From Candidatus Ecksteinia adelgidicola (lineage in GTDB: Bacteria > Pseudomonadota > Gammaproteobacteria > Enterobacterales > Enterobacteriaceae), in NCBI GenBank assembly GCA_020541345.1, contig CP045239.1, positions 916,459-980,458 on the forward strand: DNA of 64,000 nt, read 5' to 3'. This document shows, one piece after another, positions 37,245 to 47,208 of this stretch. A program made the translations under genes and the position numbers. The notes beneath the pieces are model-generated. The model was not told the origin of the DNA, ran no database searches, and worked only from the letters and a program-made list of their open reading frames with translations. Within the stretch, counting starts at the first letter, position 1. The number at the start of each line of letters is the position of its first letter.

Positions 37245-39740
37245 TAGTATTTACCTTATAATAAAATATAATATGCAACAAAAAAAAATATAATTTTTTA
37301 TTTTTTAAAATTTTGTAAATATCAAATTAATTATGTTAATAAATATAATTTAAAATTTTTTACATGATTATAACATTATTTAAATTTTTAAGTATATTTA
37401 AAGCTATAGTTTAATTTAAAATTATTCTTTTCTTGTTAAATGTTATACATACTTAACTTACAATACACTATACATTGAAACACAGATCTAAAGATATTTT
37501 TAGTTGTTTATATTGTGTTTAATCATAATTGTATTTTGTGATATACTGACATTATAATTTATACTGCAACAATAAAATATTTAACTACCATGTTCACTGT
37601 TAATTCTTGTTTTTTTATTTTTTTATTATTAAATATTTTAGAAATAATCATAATATTTTTATAACACTTTATTTATTTAAAAAATAAAATAATAAAACTT
37701 ATACATAAGTAACTTTAACAAGTGATAAATAATTATTATTTAATAATAGGGGTTATATAAAGAACATATTGAAATATTACTAATATAATAATATTTAATG
37801 CATTGTTTTTCATAACGTTTTGTTCTATATATTAATAAGTTGAAAATTAATTTTTAAAAAACGAATATTAATTTTTTTAAAGCTAGAACATAACGATATT
37901 AAAAAACAATTTTACAAAAAAATTATTTTAATTTTATATAAAATATTGAATATAATTTTATTTATAATTAAATACAATTAATATAAAACTATAGTATTAT
38001 ATAAAATAAAAATAATATAATACATAATTATATTATTTTAATTACTTAATTTTTTAATAAAAAATAATAAATAATTTATATGGTAATATTAATAAATAAT
38101 AAATAAAAAAATATTAAATAACAAAATATTATAAAAATATAATGTATCCAAAACAAGTATAAATTTTTTATTTTTTTAAAAAAAATAACATTTTAATGAA
38201 AATAACAATATAAAAAAATATAAATTAATATTATAAACATACGTTTTAATTTAATTTGAACATGCTCATTATATTTTATTTTATATTTATATTGTTTTTT
38301 AATTTAACGAAATTAAAATTTATAACATTTAATATTTTAATAAATAATAAATATAAAATATTAAATAAAAATTTGTTTTTATATTATTTGAATAAAACTT
38401 ACAATATAATTTCAATATTATTTTATTCAGAACGTTTAGTAAAAATGTATTCATATTATTAAATTTAAGTGATTAATAAATGAAAATTATTTATTAATAA
38501 GTATAATACAAAAAAATAAAATATTACTAAAAAAGATCAAATAAAATAATAAATAATTTTTAATTAAAATAAAAGTTATATTATAAAATAAAAAAATTTT
38601 TTAATAAATATGAATTGTTTATTAAAATAAAATATATTGTTAATTTTTACCTATCGAAAAATATTTAATTTATTATTATATAAACTTTCTAAGTTTTATT
38701 ATATTACTTACTGTTTTAATATTAACAATTGTTTTACTAAATAATGAAATTATTCAACATATATTTATTTACTAATTAATATTAACAGTTCTATTAAAAA
38801 TAAATTAAAATTGTTATATAAACATGATAATTATCTTTTATATGTTTAATATATTGTAAAACATTGTTTAATAGTTAAAACTATATCATGAATAGTATGA
38901 ATTAAAGAAGTTATTAACATTGAAATAACTAATATACTATTAATAATAAAAATATAATTTCTACAATAATTAATCTTTAATATTGATTAAAAAAATAAAT
39001 ATAAAATTGATATTAAATTTTATTAAAAATAACAAAATAAAATTATTTATTTTCTTATTTACTTAATTTTTATTTAAAATATTAATTTACAATTTAAATC
39101 ATATAATATTTTTTAAAATTATTTTAATATATGTAATATATTTTTATTTTAATTATAAATAGTTAACCTTTTATTTTATGTTGTAAATAAAATATATATT
39201 TAATATAAAATATTGCAACATATATTAACTTAATAAATGTCATTTTTATTAAAATAATTAAAAAAATAAATTTCATAAGATATTTTATTATACAAACAAT
39301 AATGATGACTATGAGATATTATAAAATAATAATAATTTTTATTTTAAAATAAAATTATAATTAATTTTTATGTTTTAAAGATATTTTATAATATAAAAAT
39401 TAAAAATAGCAATACAATTTTTAATATATTGTTAAATAATAATTTTAAATATTTTAATATTCAAAAAAAAATAAAATTTTAAAATAAAATATAAATATTA
39501 TTGCAATAAAAACAAATATACAATACTAAAATATTAGTATTCAACTATAACTATTTGATAAGTATTTATTTCTTTATATTTTATTATACAATAAAATAAT
39601 TACAATTAACTAATATATTTATAATAAATTTAAATATATAATACAAATATTAACTAACTTAATAAATATAGCATACTATGCATGTTCATAGTATTTATTA
39701 AAATAACTATTGATTTTTTAATATTTAATCAATATAGAAA
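37245..39740. other. Gene desert ssb-acpP (2.5 kb)
   Basis: By E. coli comparison uvrA (beside ssb) and fabF (after acpP) could have stood here, but I could not read either. Bases 37430-37620 have clearly more G+C than the rest and may hold the ssb promoter or a relic. A hairpin ATACTATG-CATGTT-CATAGTAT sits at 39673-39694. A 68-codon frame at 38256-38462 is made of Phe, Leu, Ile, Asn, Tyr and Lys and looks random. Confidence 0.45.
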
Positions 39741-39768
39741 ATTTAGACGATCAAATGATCGTCTAAAT
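39741..39768 (-). terminator. Hairpin directly after acpP
   Basis: ATTTAGACGATCA (39741-39753) pairs perfectly with TGATCGTCTAAAT (39756-39768). The stem includes four G-C pairs and starts seven bases after the acpP stop. On the - strand it is followed by TTTCTATATT, a weak T tract. It probably ends the fabD-fabG-acpP transcript. Its position means that fabF, which follows acpP in E. coli, is no longer read through. Confidence 0.7.
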
Positions 39769-39775
39769 ATTTCTT

Positions 39776-40015
39776 TTATTCATGACTAATATTTGTAATA
39801 AAATCAATAGCTGCTTGAACAGTAATGATTTTTTCAGCTTTCTCATCTGGAATTTCAGTATCAAATTCTTCTTCTAACGCCATTACTAATTCAACAGTAT
39901 CAAGAGAATCAGCTCCTAAATCTTCAACAAAAAAAGAACTATTTAAAACTTCTTCTTTCTTAACACCAAGTTGCTTAATAATAATTTTTTTAACACGTTC
40001 CTCGATAGTACTCAT
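39776..40015 (-). CDS. acpP: Acyl carrier protein
   Basis: ACP carries growing acyl chains on a phosphopantetheine arm. The 79 residues match E. coli (78). The attachment site is Ser37 (counting Met) in [19 protein letters not shown]. The four-helix acidic fold is intact and far better conserved than most proteins here. AAGGG sits very close to the ATG and AGGA about ten bases upstream. It follows fabG by 149 bases on the same strand. Confidence 0.99.
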   Translation of the reverse strand: MSTIEERVKKIIIKQLGVKKEEVLNSSFFVEDLGADSLDTVELVMALEEEFDTEIPDEKAEKIITVQAAIDFITNISHE

Positions 40016-40164
40016 ACCCTTAAATTTCCTATCAACATTCGCTTTTGCGATGGTTTTTGTAGTTTTTAAAACATTAGAAAACTGTAAATTAATTACAACT
40101 AGTCAAACTATATTTTTGATTTTATAATATTTTATCTAACATAATATGAATAGTTTATACATTT

Positions 40165-40899
40165 TTAAATCATACAGATACCACCGTTTACATGTAACGT
40201 TTCACCAGTAATATAACTAGCTTGATCAGAAGCAAAAAACATAACAGCACTAGCGATATCTTTTTTATTTCCTAAACGTTTAGTAGGTATTAATGATAAA
40301 ATACCTGATCTTTGTTTATCTGTTAATACTTGTGTCATTTCTGTTTCAATAAAGCCTGGAGCTACGACATTGACCGTAATACCACGTGACGCTACTTCAC
40401 GTGCTAAAGATTTACTAAAACCAATTAAACCAGATTTTGATGCCGCGTAATTACTCTGTCCTATATTGCCTATACTACCAATAATAGAACCTATATTAAT
40501 AATGCGACCAAATCGATTTTTCATCATTACTCGAAGTAGTGCTTTTGATAAATAAAATATAGAAGTAAGATTAGTGTCTAAAACACTTTTCCAATCGTCA
40601 TACTTCATACGAAGCAATAATTTATCACGTGTAATACCAACATTATTAACTAAAATATCAATTTTTCCAAATTCAGAATAAATCATAGATAACATATGAT
40701 GAATAGACTGAATATCAACTACGTTTAATATATATCCTTTACCATTTTTTCCTAAATAATTGCTAATGTTTTGAGCACCACTTTCAGTAGTTGCAGTTCC
40801 AATTACTTTAGCGCCATGTGTCATAAATTCTGTTGCAATAGCCTGACCAATACCACGACTGGCCCCAGTAACTAAAACACATTTATCTTTAAAATCCAT
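40165..40899 (-). CDS. fabG: 3-oxoacyl-ACP reductase
   Basis: FabG reduces beta-ketoacyl-ACP with NADPH in each round of fatty acid elongation. At 244 residues it equals E. coli FabG. The cofactor motif TGASRGIG is at 11-18, and the catalytic Ser138, Tyr151 and Lys155 fall at exactly the E. coli positions (GSIIGSIGN, NYAASK). AAGGAG precedes the ATG. It starts 12 bases after the fabD stop, in one operon. Confidence 0.99.
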   Translation of the reverse strand: MDFKDKCVLVTGASRGIGQAIATEFMTHGAKVIGTATTESGAQNISNYLGKNGKGYILNVVDIQSIHHMLSMIYSEFGKIDILVNNVGITRDKLLLRMKYDDWKSVLDTNLTSIFYLSKALLRVMMKNRFGRIINIGSIIGSIGNIGQSNYAASKSGLIGFSKSLAREVASRGITVNVVAPGFIETEMTQVLTDKQRSGILSLIPTKRLGNKKDIASAVMFFASDQASYITGETLHVNGGICMI

Positions 40900-40911
40900 T
40901 ATGCTCCTTCT

Positions 40912-41847
40912 TTATTGATTCTTAAGCGCTATTGATAGACTGATAGGATCATTTACTGCCATTAATGGAAGAATGTTAAGAATACGTTTAGTTAAACCAC
41001 TCAGAATATTTCCAGGACCAACTTCTAAAAATAGTAATCGCATTCCTTGAGATGCAATAAATTTAATACTTTCGTTCCAACGAACTGGGTTATAAAACTG
41101 CCGTATTAATGCATGACGAATTGCATTTGGATTAGTTTCTATTCGTACATCAACGTTATTCACTACCGATATTGTTGGAGTAAAAAAGTTAACATTATTT
41201 AATATAATTGCAAATTTATGAGCAGCAGGAATCATTAACTTACAGTGTGATGGTACGCTAATAGGTAATTGAAGTACACGCTTAGCACCAGCATCTTTAC
41301 AAGCTAGTATTGCGCGATTTACTGCTTCTTTATGTCCCCCTATTACTACTTGACCAGGTGCGTTAAAACTAACTGGAGATACTATTTGTTTCTTAGATAA
41401 TATTCTACAAATTTGAATTATAACTTCATCTTTTAATCCAATAATCACATACATTGCACCATCATCTATTGATATAGATTTCTGCATCAATTTTCCACGT
41501 GACTCTACTAAAGAAATTGCTGTTTTAAAATCTAGAACGTTAGAACATACTAATGCGGAATATTCACCTAAACTATGACCTGCCATTAACATGGGTGATT
41601 TACCACCTTGCTGTTTCCAAACACGAAAAATTGCTACTGAAGATGTTAACAATGCTGGCTGCGTATATTGAGTTTTATTGAGTATATTTACTGGACCTGT
41701 TTGTACTAACTTCCATAAATTATACCCAAGCAGTGATGAAGCTTCATGAAAAGTTTCTTTAACAATTGAAAATTTTGCACCTAATTGTGCTAACATGCCT
41801 AAGCTTTGTGATCCTTGACCTGGAAAAATAAAAGCAAATTGTGTCAT
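40912..41847 (-). CDS. fabD: Malonyl-CoA:ACP transacylase
   Basis: FabD loads malonyl groups from malonyl-CoA onto ACP, linking AccBC to the elongation enzymes. The 311 residues (309 in E. coli) carry FPGQGSQ near the N-terminus and the nucleophile Ser92 in GHSLGE, with the catalytic His later in SVPSHCKLM. AGGA lies about ten bases before the ATG. Upstream, where E. coli has fabH, there is only a degraded copy. Confidence 0.98.
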   Translation of the reverse strand: MTQFAFIFPGQGSQSLGMLAQLGAKFSIVKETFHEASSLLGYNLWKLVQTGPVNILNKTQYTQPALLTSSVAIFRVWKQQGGKSPMLMAGHSLGEYSALVCSNVLDFKTAISLVESRGKLMQKSISIDDGAMYVIIGLKDEVIIQICRILSKKQIVSPVSFNAPGQVVIGGHKEAVNRAILACKDAGAKRVLQLPISVPSHCKLMIPAAHKFAIILNNVNFFTPTISVVNNVDVRIETNPNAIRHALIRQFYNPVRWNESIKFIASQGMRLLFLEVGPGNILSGLTKRILNILPLMAVNDPISLSIALKNQ

Positions 41848-41864
41848 TTTCTTTTATTCCTGTT

Positions 41865-42820
41865 AAAATTCAAACTAGACTAATACTAATTGATAATCGA
41901 AATAGTTCTTTAAAATTTTTTATCAAAACTACGCAAATCATTTAAATAAACTCATTTTTAATAACTTTATTTAAAAAGATCAAAATTAAAATAACAGAAA
42001 TGTTTCCATAATGATAAAATATTATAATATTTGATTTATACTTATACCCAATGCTTTTATAATAATAATTTATTTTTTACAATAATATTTTTAAAATTTT
42101 TATGATATGATAACTATTTAATTTTATTAAAAATTTAAATTATTAACATATAATATTTTATTTATAATATCAATTAATTAAATTATGTAAATTTTAAACA
42201 TTTTATTATTTTTTTATAGTAATGCAATATGATGAATTTCAATTTGAAATATAATAAAAAAGAAAAATAAATAAAACTGCTATAGGTGCTATTAGTATAT
42301 AAAGGTGCTATTAGTATATAAATATTATAAAATAATTTCTAATGTTAATATGTTTTTAATAAATATCATCATTATTATTATGAATCAAATAAAAATATTA
42401 TTATTTTAAAATCTAATGTTTGTGATAAAATATTTATTTAATTAGTAATTTATATTTTATTACACTGTTTTTATATTATATATTTTTTATCTATATTGAT
42501 TGCATTAATAAAATTATAAAAAATTGATAAACATTAAAAGCAATATATGTTTTATATTAATAATATATTACATTAAACAAGAAGTATGAAGAAAGGTATA
42601 AGTTGATATACTAATATATAGTATAAATAGTATAATTAATTTGATTTTTTTATATATACGTTTACAATTATTTTTATTTCATTAAAAATCGATTATTGTC
42701 ATAACTTTATCAGTATATAATAATACAATATTTTTGGATATTCATATATTTAATATTACTTTAGTTATAAGTAATATTCATTAATTATTATTAACGAGTA
42801 TTTTTATAAATTATAATTGC
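41865..42820 (-). pseudogene. fabH: Relic of fabH (ketoacyl-ACP synthase III)
   Basis: No open frame survives, but fragments in shifting frames match FabH at the expected distances from fabD. Near 42060-42020 KALGISINQIL matches E. coli KKLGMSMDNVV. Near 42012-41990 HYGNISV matches RHGNTSAA around the catalytic Asn. Near 42201-42180 MFKIYII matches VFKVAVT. Near 42290-42260 IAPIAVL matches GAGAAVL. A 19-bp tandem duplication (42284-42321), not a multiple of three, interrupts it. Stops are frequent. The ends are estimates from the normal gene length; the 5' half is barely readable. Matches were judged by eye from memory. Confidence 0.6.
42284..42321. repeat. 19-bp perfect tandem duplication inside the fabH relic
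   Basis: The unit aggtgctattagtatataa occurs twice, at 42284-42302 and 42303-42321, without mismatch. Nineteen is not a multiple of three, so it would have shifted the fabH frame. Confidence 0.9.
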
Positions 42821-42869
42821 TTAACAATTGTTCATACTAAAAATTTTTAATAAATGTTAACAAATTATT

Positions 42870-43870
42870 TTTTTAAATAACATTATAAAATTTACAGAAA
42901 TATTTTTAGGCGTTTATTATTTTTTTATTTAGATGTTTTGTTTTATTTGTAGTCTAAATTCACATAAATTTATATTTTTTTATTTTTTTTAATTACTTTT
43001 AAATTCTATAGTACTATGAAATCTTATAAAAGATAAATTTTATTATATTAACTAAATACAATAATTTATATTCTGTTATTAATTATTATCAAAAAAAATC
43101 ACCTAAAATTCTAGAATGTAAAATTTATTATTATGACAAATTAATAATTTTTTTTAAATTATTAAATAATTCTTTGTCTTACTGTTTATAGTTTTAAAGT
43201 AATATTTTTATAAAGTTATTATGTACTATAATATTTTTTAATTTACGAATAGTATATCCTAGAAAAATAATTTAACAATTAATCATACGTATTTTCTTTA
43301 ACATATTTAATATAAATATTCTTGTTATATAATTTCTATAAAATTAATTTTTAAATATTAATAATAGAACTTTAAGCATTGATATATTAATATTTTTTCT
43401 GTTTTAATTTTATAACAATAAACTTCACTTACATAAATATTATAAATAACAAATTTTTTTAAATCAAACGATGTAATTATATTTAATAGTTAATTTATTA
43501 CAATCTTTATTAAAGACAACTATTAAATATAAACTAACTAGTATTATTAATAATTTTAAATTTTATTAAAATAAAAAAAATCTATTAAATACATTAGTGC
43601 TTTCTATATTAATCTAATTTTTATATTTTAGAATCAATATAGTCGTACATTATATATAAAACATTGTAAATTTTTTATGTTACTTTTAATAATATTATTA
43701 TAATGAACAATTAAGATACATTATGACTCATAATTAAAATAATAGATATAATTTTAATTGATTTTAAAAATACTAAGGCAGTCTAAAAAATTATTTAGAT
43801 TACTAATTATAAAAATATAAATATTTAGATTATAAATAAGTGTTTAAGTTGTATATCAGATAATAACTAA
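42870..43870 (-). pseudogene. plsX: Relic of plsX (phosphate acyltransferase)
   Basis: Between rpmF and the fabH relic, where E. coli has plsX, I can read worn matches on the - strand. Bases 43271-43195 give IIFLGYTIRKLKNIIVHNNF, which follows PlsX SINYIGYLEANELL and TDVLVCDGF with one short deletion. About 30 codons upstream SIINI (43368-43354) matches ALLNIG. Just downstream KELFNNLKK (near 43175) fits RMFLSLLK. The spacing to both neighbours suits a gene of about 1.07 kb. Several stops interrupt it and the 5' end is not readable. The outer limits are estimates. Confidence 0.5.
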
Positions 43871-43931
43871 AAAGTTAAAAGATTTATTCGTTATATTTTA
43901 TATTAAAATTAAAAAATATATTATTAGTAAG

Positions 43932-44099
43932 TTAATCAATTATTTTTCGTCCACGATAAAAATTGTTAATAGTCATATGATGACGTCGATGAATTTCACC
44001 ACTTTTTATGTCAGTAGATAACGTGATTATTTTTATTGAGTCATGAGCACGACGCATCCCTCGTTTAGATCTCGTTGGTTTATTTTTTTGAACAGCCAC
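43932..44099 (-). CDS. rpmF: 50S ribosomal protein L32
   Basis: This 55-residue protein (57 in E. coli) is a small component of the large ribosomal subunit. It reads [20 protein letters not shown], the characteristic basic L32 start, and continues to HRRHH and YRGRKIID. The start is GTG at 44099, with a strong AGGAGA seven bases upstream. It lies between the yceD relic and the plsX relic, as in E. coli, and is the only survivor of that part of the operon. Confidence 0.97.
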   Translation of the reverse strand: MAVQKNKPTRSKRGMRRAHDSIKIITLSTDIKSGEIHRRHHMTINNFYRGRKIID

Positions 44100-44152
44100 A
44101 AATTTTCTCCTGTATTACTTATTCTTTAAAGTAGTTAAATATCGAAAATAGA

Positions 44153-44661
44153 TTATATTTTTTCTTTTTTAGATAATTTTTCAAACATTTTTGCTTTTTT
44201 TTTTAAAAAATTTACAATATTTGTTTTTATTCGTAAGAATATAACATAAGGTAATAAAAGAATCATCTTATCTTTAATCATTGATAATAAATATTGATAA
44301 TAAATATAATTTTTCACATGAATTTATTTTAATTAATTCATATTGTTTTAAAATTATTTGATATCTATTACTATAGCTTGTTACTTTAAAATGATATCTT
44401 ATTTTAATATAATGCTTGAATAAAATACTGTAACGCTAACATATTAATATAACTATTAAGATTTCTTAGACAGTAGTTAATACAAAACATTAATTATTTA
44501 TGTTAATTGATAATAAAACCCTTCAATATCATTATTTATACTTTCTACTAATCGAGAAAGACATTTTACTTAATTATATTTATAAATATACTCTTATAAT
44601 TTATATTTCTATAAATGATAAATTTTGTAGAAAGAGTTACAGATAATAATCTTGTTGTCAT
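44153..44661 (-). pseudogene. yceD: Relic of yceD (DUF177 protein beside rpmF)
   Basis: The stretch is 509 bases long, against about 522 for intact yceD, and ends 53 bases before rpmF. From the ATG at 44661 it reads MTTRLLSVTL through Y22 to I25-F26, aligning without gaps with MQKVKLPLTL of E. coli YceD, then hits a stop. In another frame RLVESINNDIE matches RVAESVVSVDSDVE. LFKHYIKIRYHF matches PFTHQVYTTYCF, and QYELIKIN matches AYEPIEVN. After a 13-bp tandem duplication (44281-44306), LLSMIKDKMILLLP matches LLAMVEDEIILALP. The end MFEKLSKKEKI resembles NPFAVLASLKRK. There are several frameshifts and stops. YceD function is not well known. Confidence 0.75.
44281..44306. repeat. 13-bp perfect tandem duplication inside the yceD relic
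   Basis: The unit TTGATAATAAATA occurs twice, at 44281-44293 and 44294-44306. On the - strand, deleting one copy joins QYELIKINSCEKLYLLS directly to MIKDKMILLLP in one frame. The extra 13 bases therefore created a frameshift in yceD. Confidence 0.92.
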
Positions 44662-45732
44662 AATATAATGTATTTATGTTATAATAAAATATAATCAGAA
44701 ACATTAAATGTAAAACGTTATATTTATTTTTTTAAACACACAAATAACTTTCAATTTTTTAATATACTTTTCATTGTCAATTAAAAATTATGATTTATAT
44801 ATAAATATATATTAAAAATAGTGAATTATATTAAATCAATTAATTGTTTTAGTTTATTAATAAATTGATATTTTTTCAGATCTTTAAAATTAAATATTCA
44901 TAACAGTAATACTCGCATTAATATATACTTTACAGATATTTAGAATTTTAATATAATATTATTATGAATATACATTATATAGTTTTTAAAATTTAATATT
45001 GAAAATAATATATATATTCTTTATAAAAATGAAATAATAAATAAAACATTTTTATGTTATTATTTTATACTTTATATAATATTATAAATAAATTTAAGAC
45101 AAGTTGATTAATTCTACATTAAATTTTAATATATATGTTCGTATTTTTAAAATATTTATATTAATTTATCATTTTTTGTTCTTAATAAATAATATATAAA
45201 TATTAACACTTTTTTAAATTATGTAATTAATTTTAATAAATTAAAACTAAATTAAAACTAAATAAAAACTAAATAAAAACTATAAATATCAATAGCATCT
45301 TACTAAATTTTTATAATGCCTTACAACTTAAAAAGTTTATCATAAAATTTTTTTTATAAATGAATCATTATATCAATGCGCAAAGTTGTTTAATACATTT
45401 TAAATCTTTAAAAGATATAATAATTTTTTATTTTATAAGTTTATTGTTTTTATAATCAACGCATATACTAACATTAAAAATATATTTTAATGTTTTGTTC
45501 TTATTTTTTATCATAAAATGATTAATATTTTATTTCTTATCTTGGTTAATATAAATTTTTTAATATAATAAAATATTTTAATAATTATTTCGTATCTGTT
45601 ATTTATAAACATCTGTTTTATTAAAAATAATTATTTATTATAGTATTAGTATAATTCAAAATTATTGCATTTTGACTAAATATGTTCTTTTTATATTTTT
45701 GTATGTTTTATATATTATTAATAATAAAAAAC
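44662..45732. other. Gene-free spacer yceD relic-rluC (1.07 kb)
   Basis: E. coli has yceF (a Maf-type pyrophosphatase) between rluC and yceD. I see no certain remnant; a + strand stretch near 45360-45400 with CAKLF could be its last helix but this is weak. An 11-bp unit (AAAACTAAATA and variants) is repeated about 3.5 times at 45243-45281. Confidence 0.4.
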
Positions 45733-46695
45733 TTATTCTATCATATCTTTTTTTAATACTTGTAAACAATTAAATAATTTTTTATCTATTGGTGCTTCAA
45801 TACAAAAATTTTGACCAGTGTTAGGATGTTGAAAACGTAATATAGCGGCGTGCAAAAATAAACGTTTAAGACCAGTAGTTGCCATTTTTTTATCAAAATT
45901 AGAATCACCATATTTTTTATCAAAGGCAATTGGATGCCCTGCATACGATGAATGTACACGAATTTGATGAGTTCTTCCAGTAATTGGGCGAATATTAAGT
46001 AATGTAGAATATCTGTAAGAAGTCACTGTTTTAAAATGTGTTTCTGATTTTTTTCCCATATTATTGACATGCATAATACGTTGACCATCTTTAAAAAAAA
46101 CTTTTAATAGCGGTGCATTTATAATTTTTTTATTACTTTCCCACTTTCCTCGTACTAACGCTAAATAATCTTTTATAATTTTATGTTCTCGTAGCTGTTG
46201 ATGTAATAAACGTAAAGATGAACGTTTCTTAGCTATTAAAAGAACACCAGAGGTGTCACGATCTAATCGATGAACTAATTCTAAAAATCGATCGTTTGGA
46301 CGAATTGTTCGTAACCCTTCAATAATACCATAATGTAATCCACTACCTCCATGAACTGCAATACCAGACGGTTTATTTAAAACTAAAATATATTTGTCTT
46401 CATATAAAATATAATTAGATAAAACAATAATTTGATTACAATTCTCTAAAATTTTTATATTTCTTTTTTGAATTAAATACATTGATGGTATTCGTACTAA
46501 ATCATTTATTTTTAATTTTTGTTTAACTTTAATTTGTCTATTATTTATTCGCACTGCACCTTTGCGAATAATACGATAAATCATACTTTTTGGTACATTT
46601 TTTAAATAAGAAAATAAAAAATTATCAATTCTCTGACCAGATGTTTCCTCAGAAATTATAATTGTTTTTACTGTTATTATATTTTTAATATTCAT
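45733..46695 (-). CDS. rluC: 23S rRNA pseudouridine synthase
   Basis: RluC modifies three uridines (955, 2504 and 2580 in E. coli) in 23S rRNA. The 320 residues match the E. coli length of 319. An S4 RNA-binding domain (about 20-80) precedes the catalytic domain, whose HRLDRDTSG motif carries the nucleophile Asp145; GRTHQIRVH is also present. It diverges from rne across 513 bases, exactly as in E. coli. Confidence 0.96.
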   Translation of the reverse strand: MNIKNIITVKTIIISEETSGQRIDNFLFSYLKNVPKSMIYRIIRKGAVRINNRQIKVKQKLKINDLVRIPSMYLIQKRNIKILENCNQIIVLSNYILYEDKYILVLNKPSGIAVHGGSGLHYGIIEGLRTIRPNDRFLELVHRLDRDTSGVLLIAKKRSSLRLLHQQLREHKIIKDYLALVRGKWESNKKIINAPLLKVFFKDGQRIMHVNNMGKKSETHFKTVTSYRYSTLLNIRPITGRTHQIRVHSSYAGHPIAFDKKYGDSNFDKKMATTGLKRLFLHAAILRFQHPNTGQNFCIEAPIDKKLFNCLQVLKKDMIE

Positions 46696-47208
46696 AGTAA
46701 AGAATTCTCGAATAAATCTTTTTGTAAAACTAAATATTATCTTTACTGTTTTTTTTAGTTATTGAACAAAAATATAAATTAATAGCAATATAACATAGTA
46801 ATTTTAACACTTACTATATTTGTTCAACTATTCAACAGTTGTTTTACTATAATGATATAAATAATAAAAATTATTATAAAATGCTTATTAATAAATAAAA
46901 ATAATAAATATCATTTAATAGCATTAAAATATTTATCATATAATCTTTTTATACGAATGATATCATTAATAAATTACTAATTAGAATGTATATAAATCAA
47001 AATGAAATTTATTAATTTTAATTAAAAGTTCTTCCTACAATTTACAAACTATTTTTTAAAAAATAAATGTAAAATTACTAAAATAATATAATCTTTATTT
47101 AAATAATAATTCACTACATTAAAAAAATAAAATAGTCTAACTTTAATTTAATTGTTGTAATTACTTTTTATCGATTTACTAAAAATACAAAATCATGAGT
47201 AAGTTAAA
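46696..47208. other. Divergent regulatory region rluC-rne (513 bp)
   Basis: This spacer feeds both divergent genes. It contains a hairpin ATAGTAA-9 bases-TTACTAT at 46795-46817, a CAACT/AGTTG pairing just after it, and a candidate promoter at 46823-46853. In E. coli rne has a long 5' leader used for autoregulation; a leader of about 350 bases is possible here. No gene was seen. Confidence 0.45.
46823..46853 (+). promoter_or_regulatory. Candidate rne promoter
   Basis: A perfect TATAAT (46848-46853) lies 19 bases after TTCAAC (46823-46828), within a stretch richer in G+C than its flanks. Transcription from here would leave a leader of about 350 bases before rne, close in length to the E. coli leader. 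TATAAT is common by chance in this composition. Confidence 0.25.

Noticed and set aside
38256..38462. 68-codon frame in the ssb-acpP desert
   Set aside because: It uses almost only codons made of A and T, lacks a convincing ribosome site and resembles no protein.
39825..40127. 100-codon Ser-rich frame opposite acpP
   Set aside because: It is antisense to the highly conserved acpP gene; the Ser-rich content comes from reading acpP backwards.
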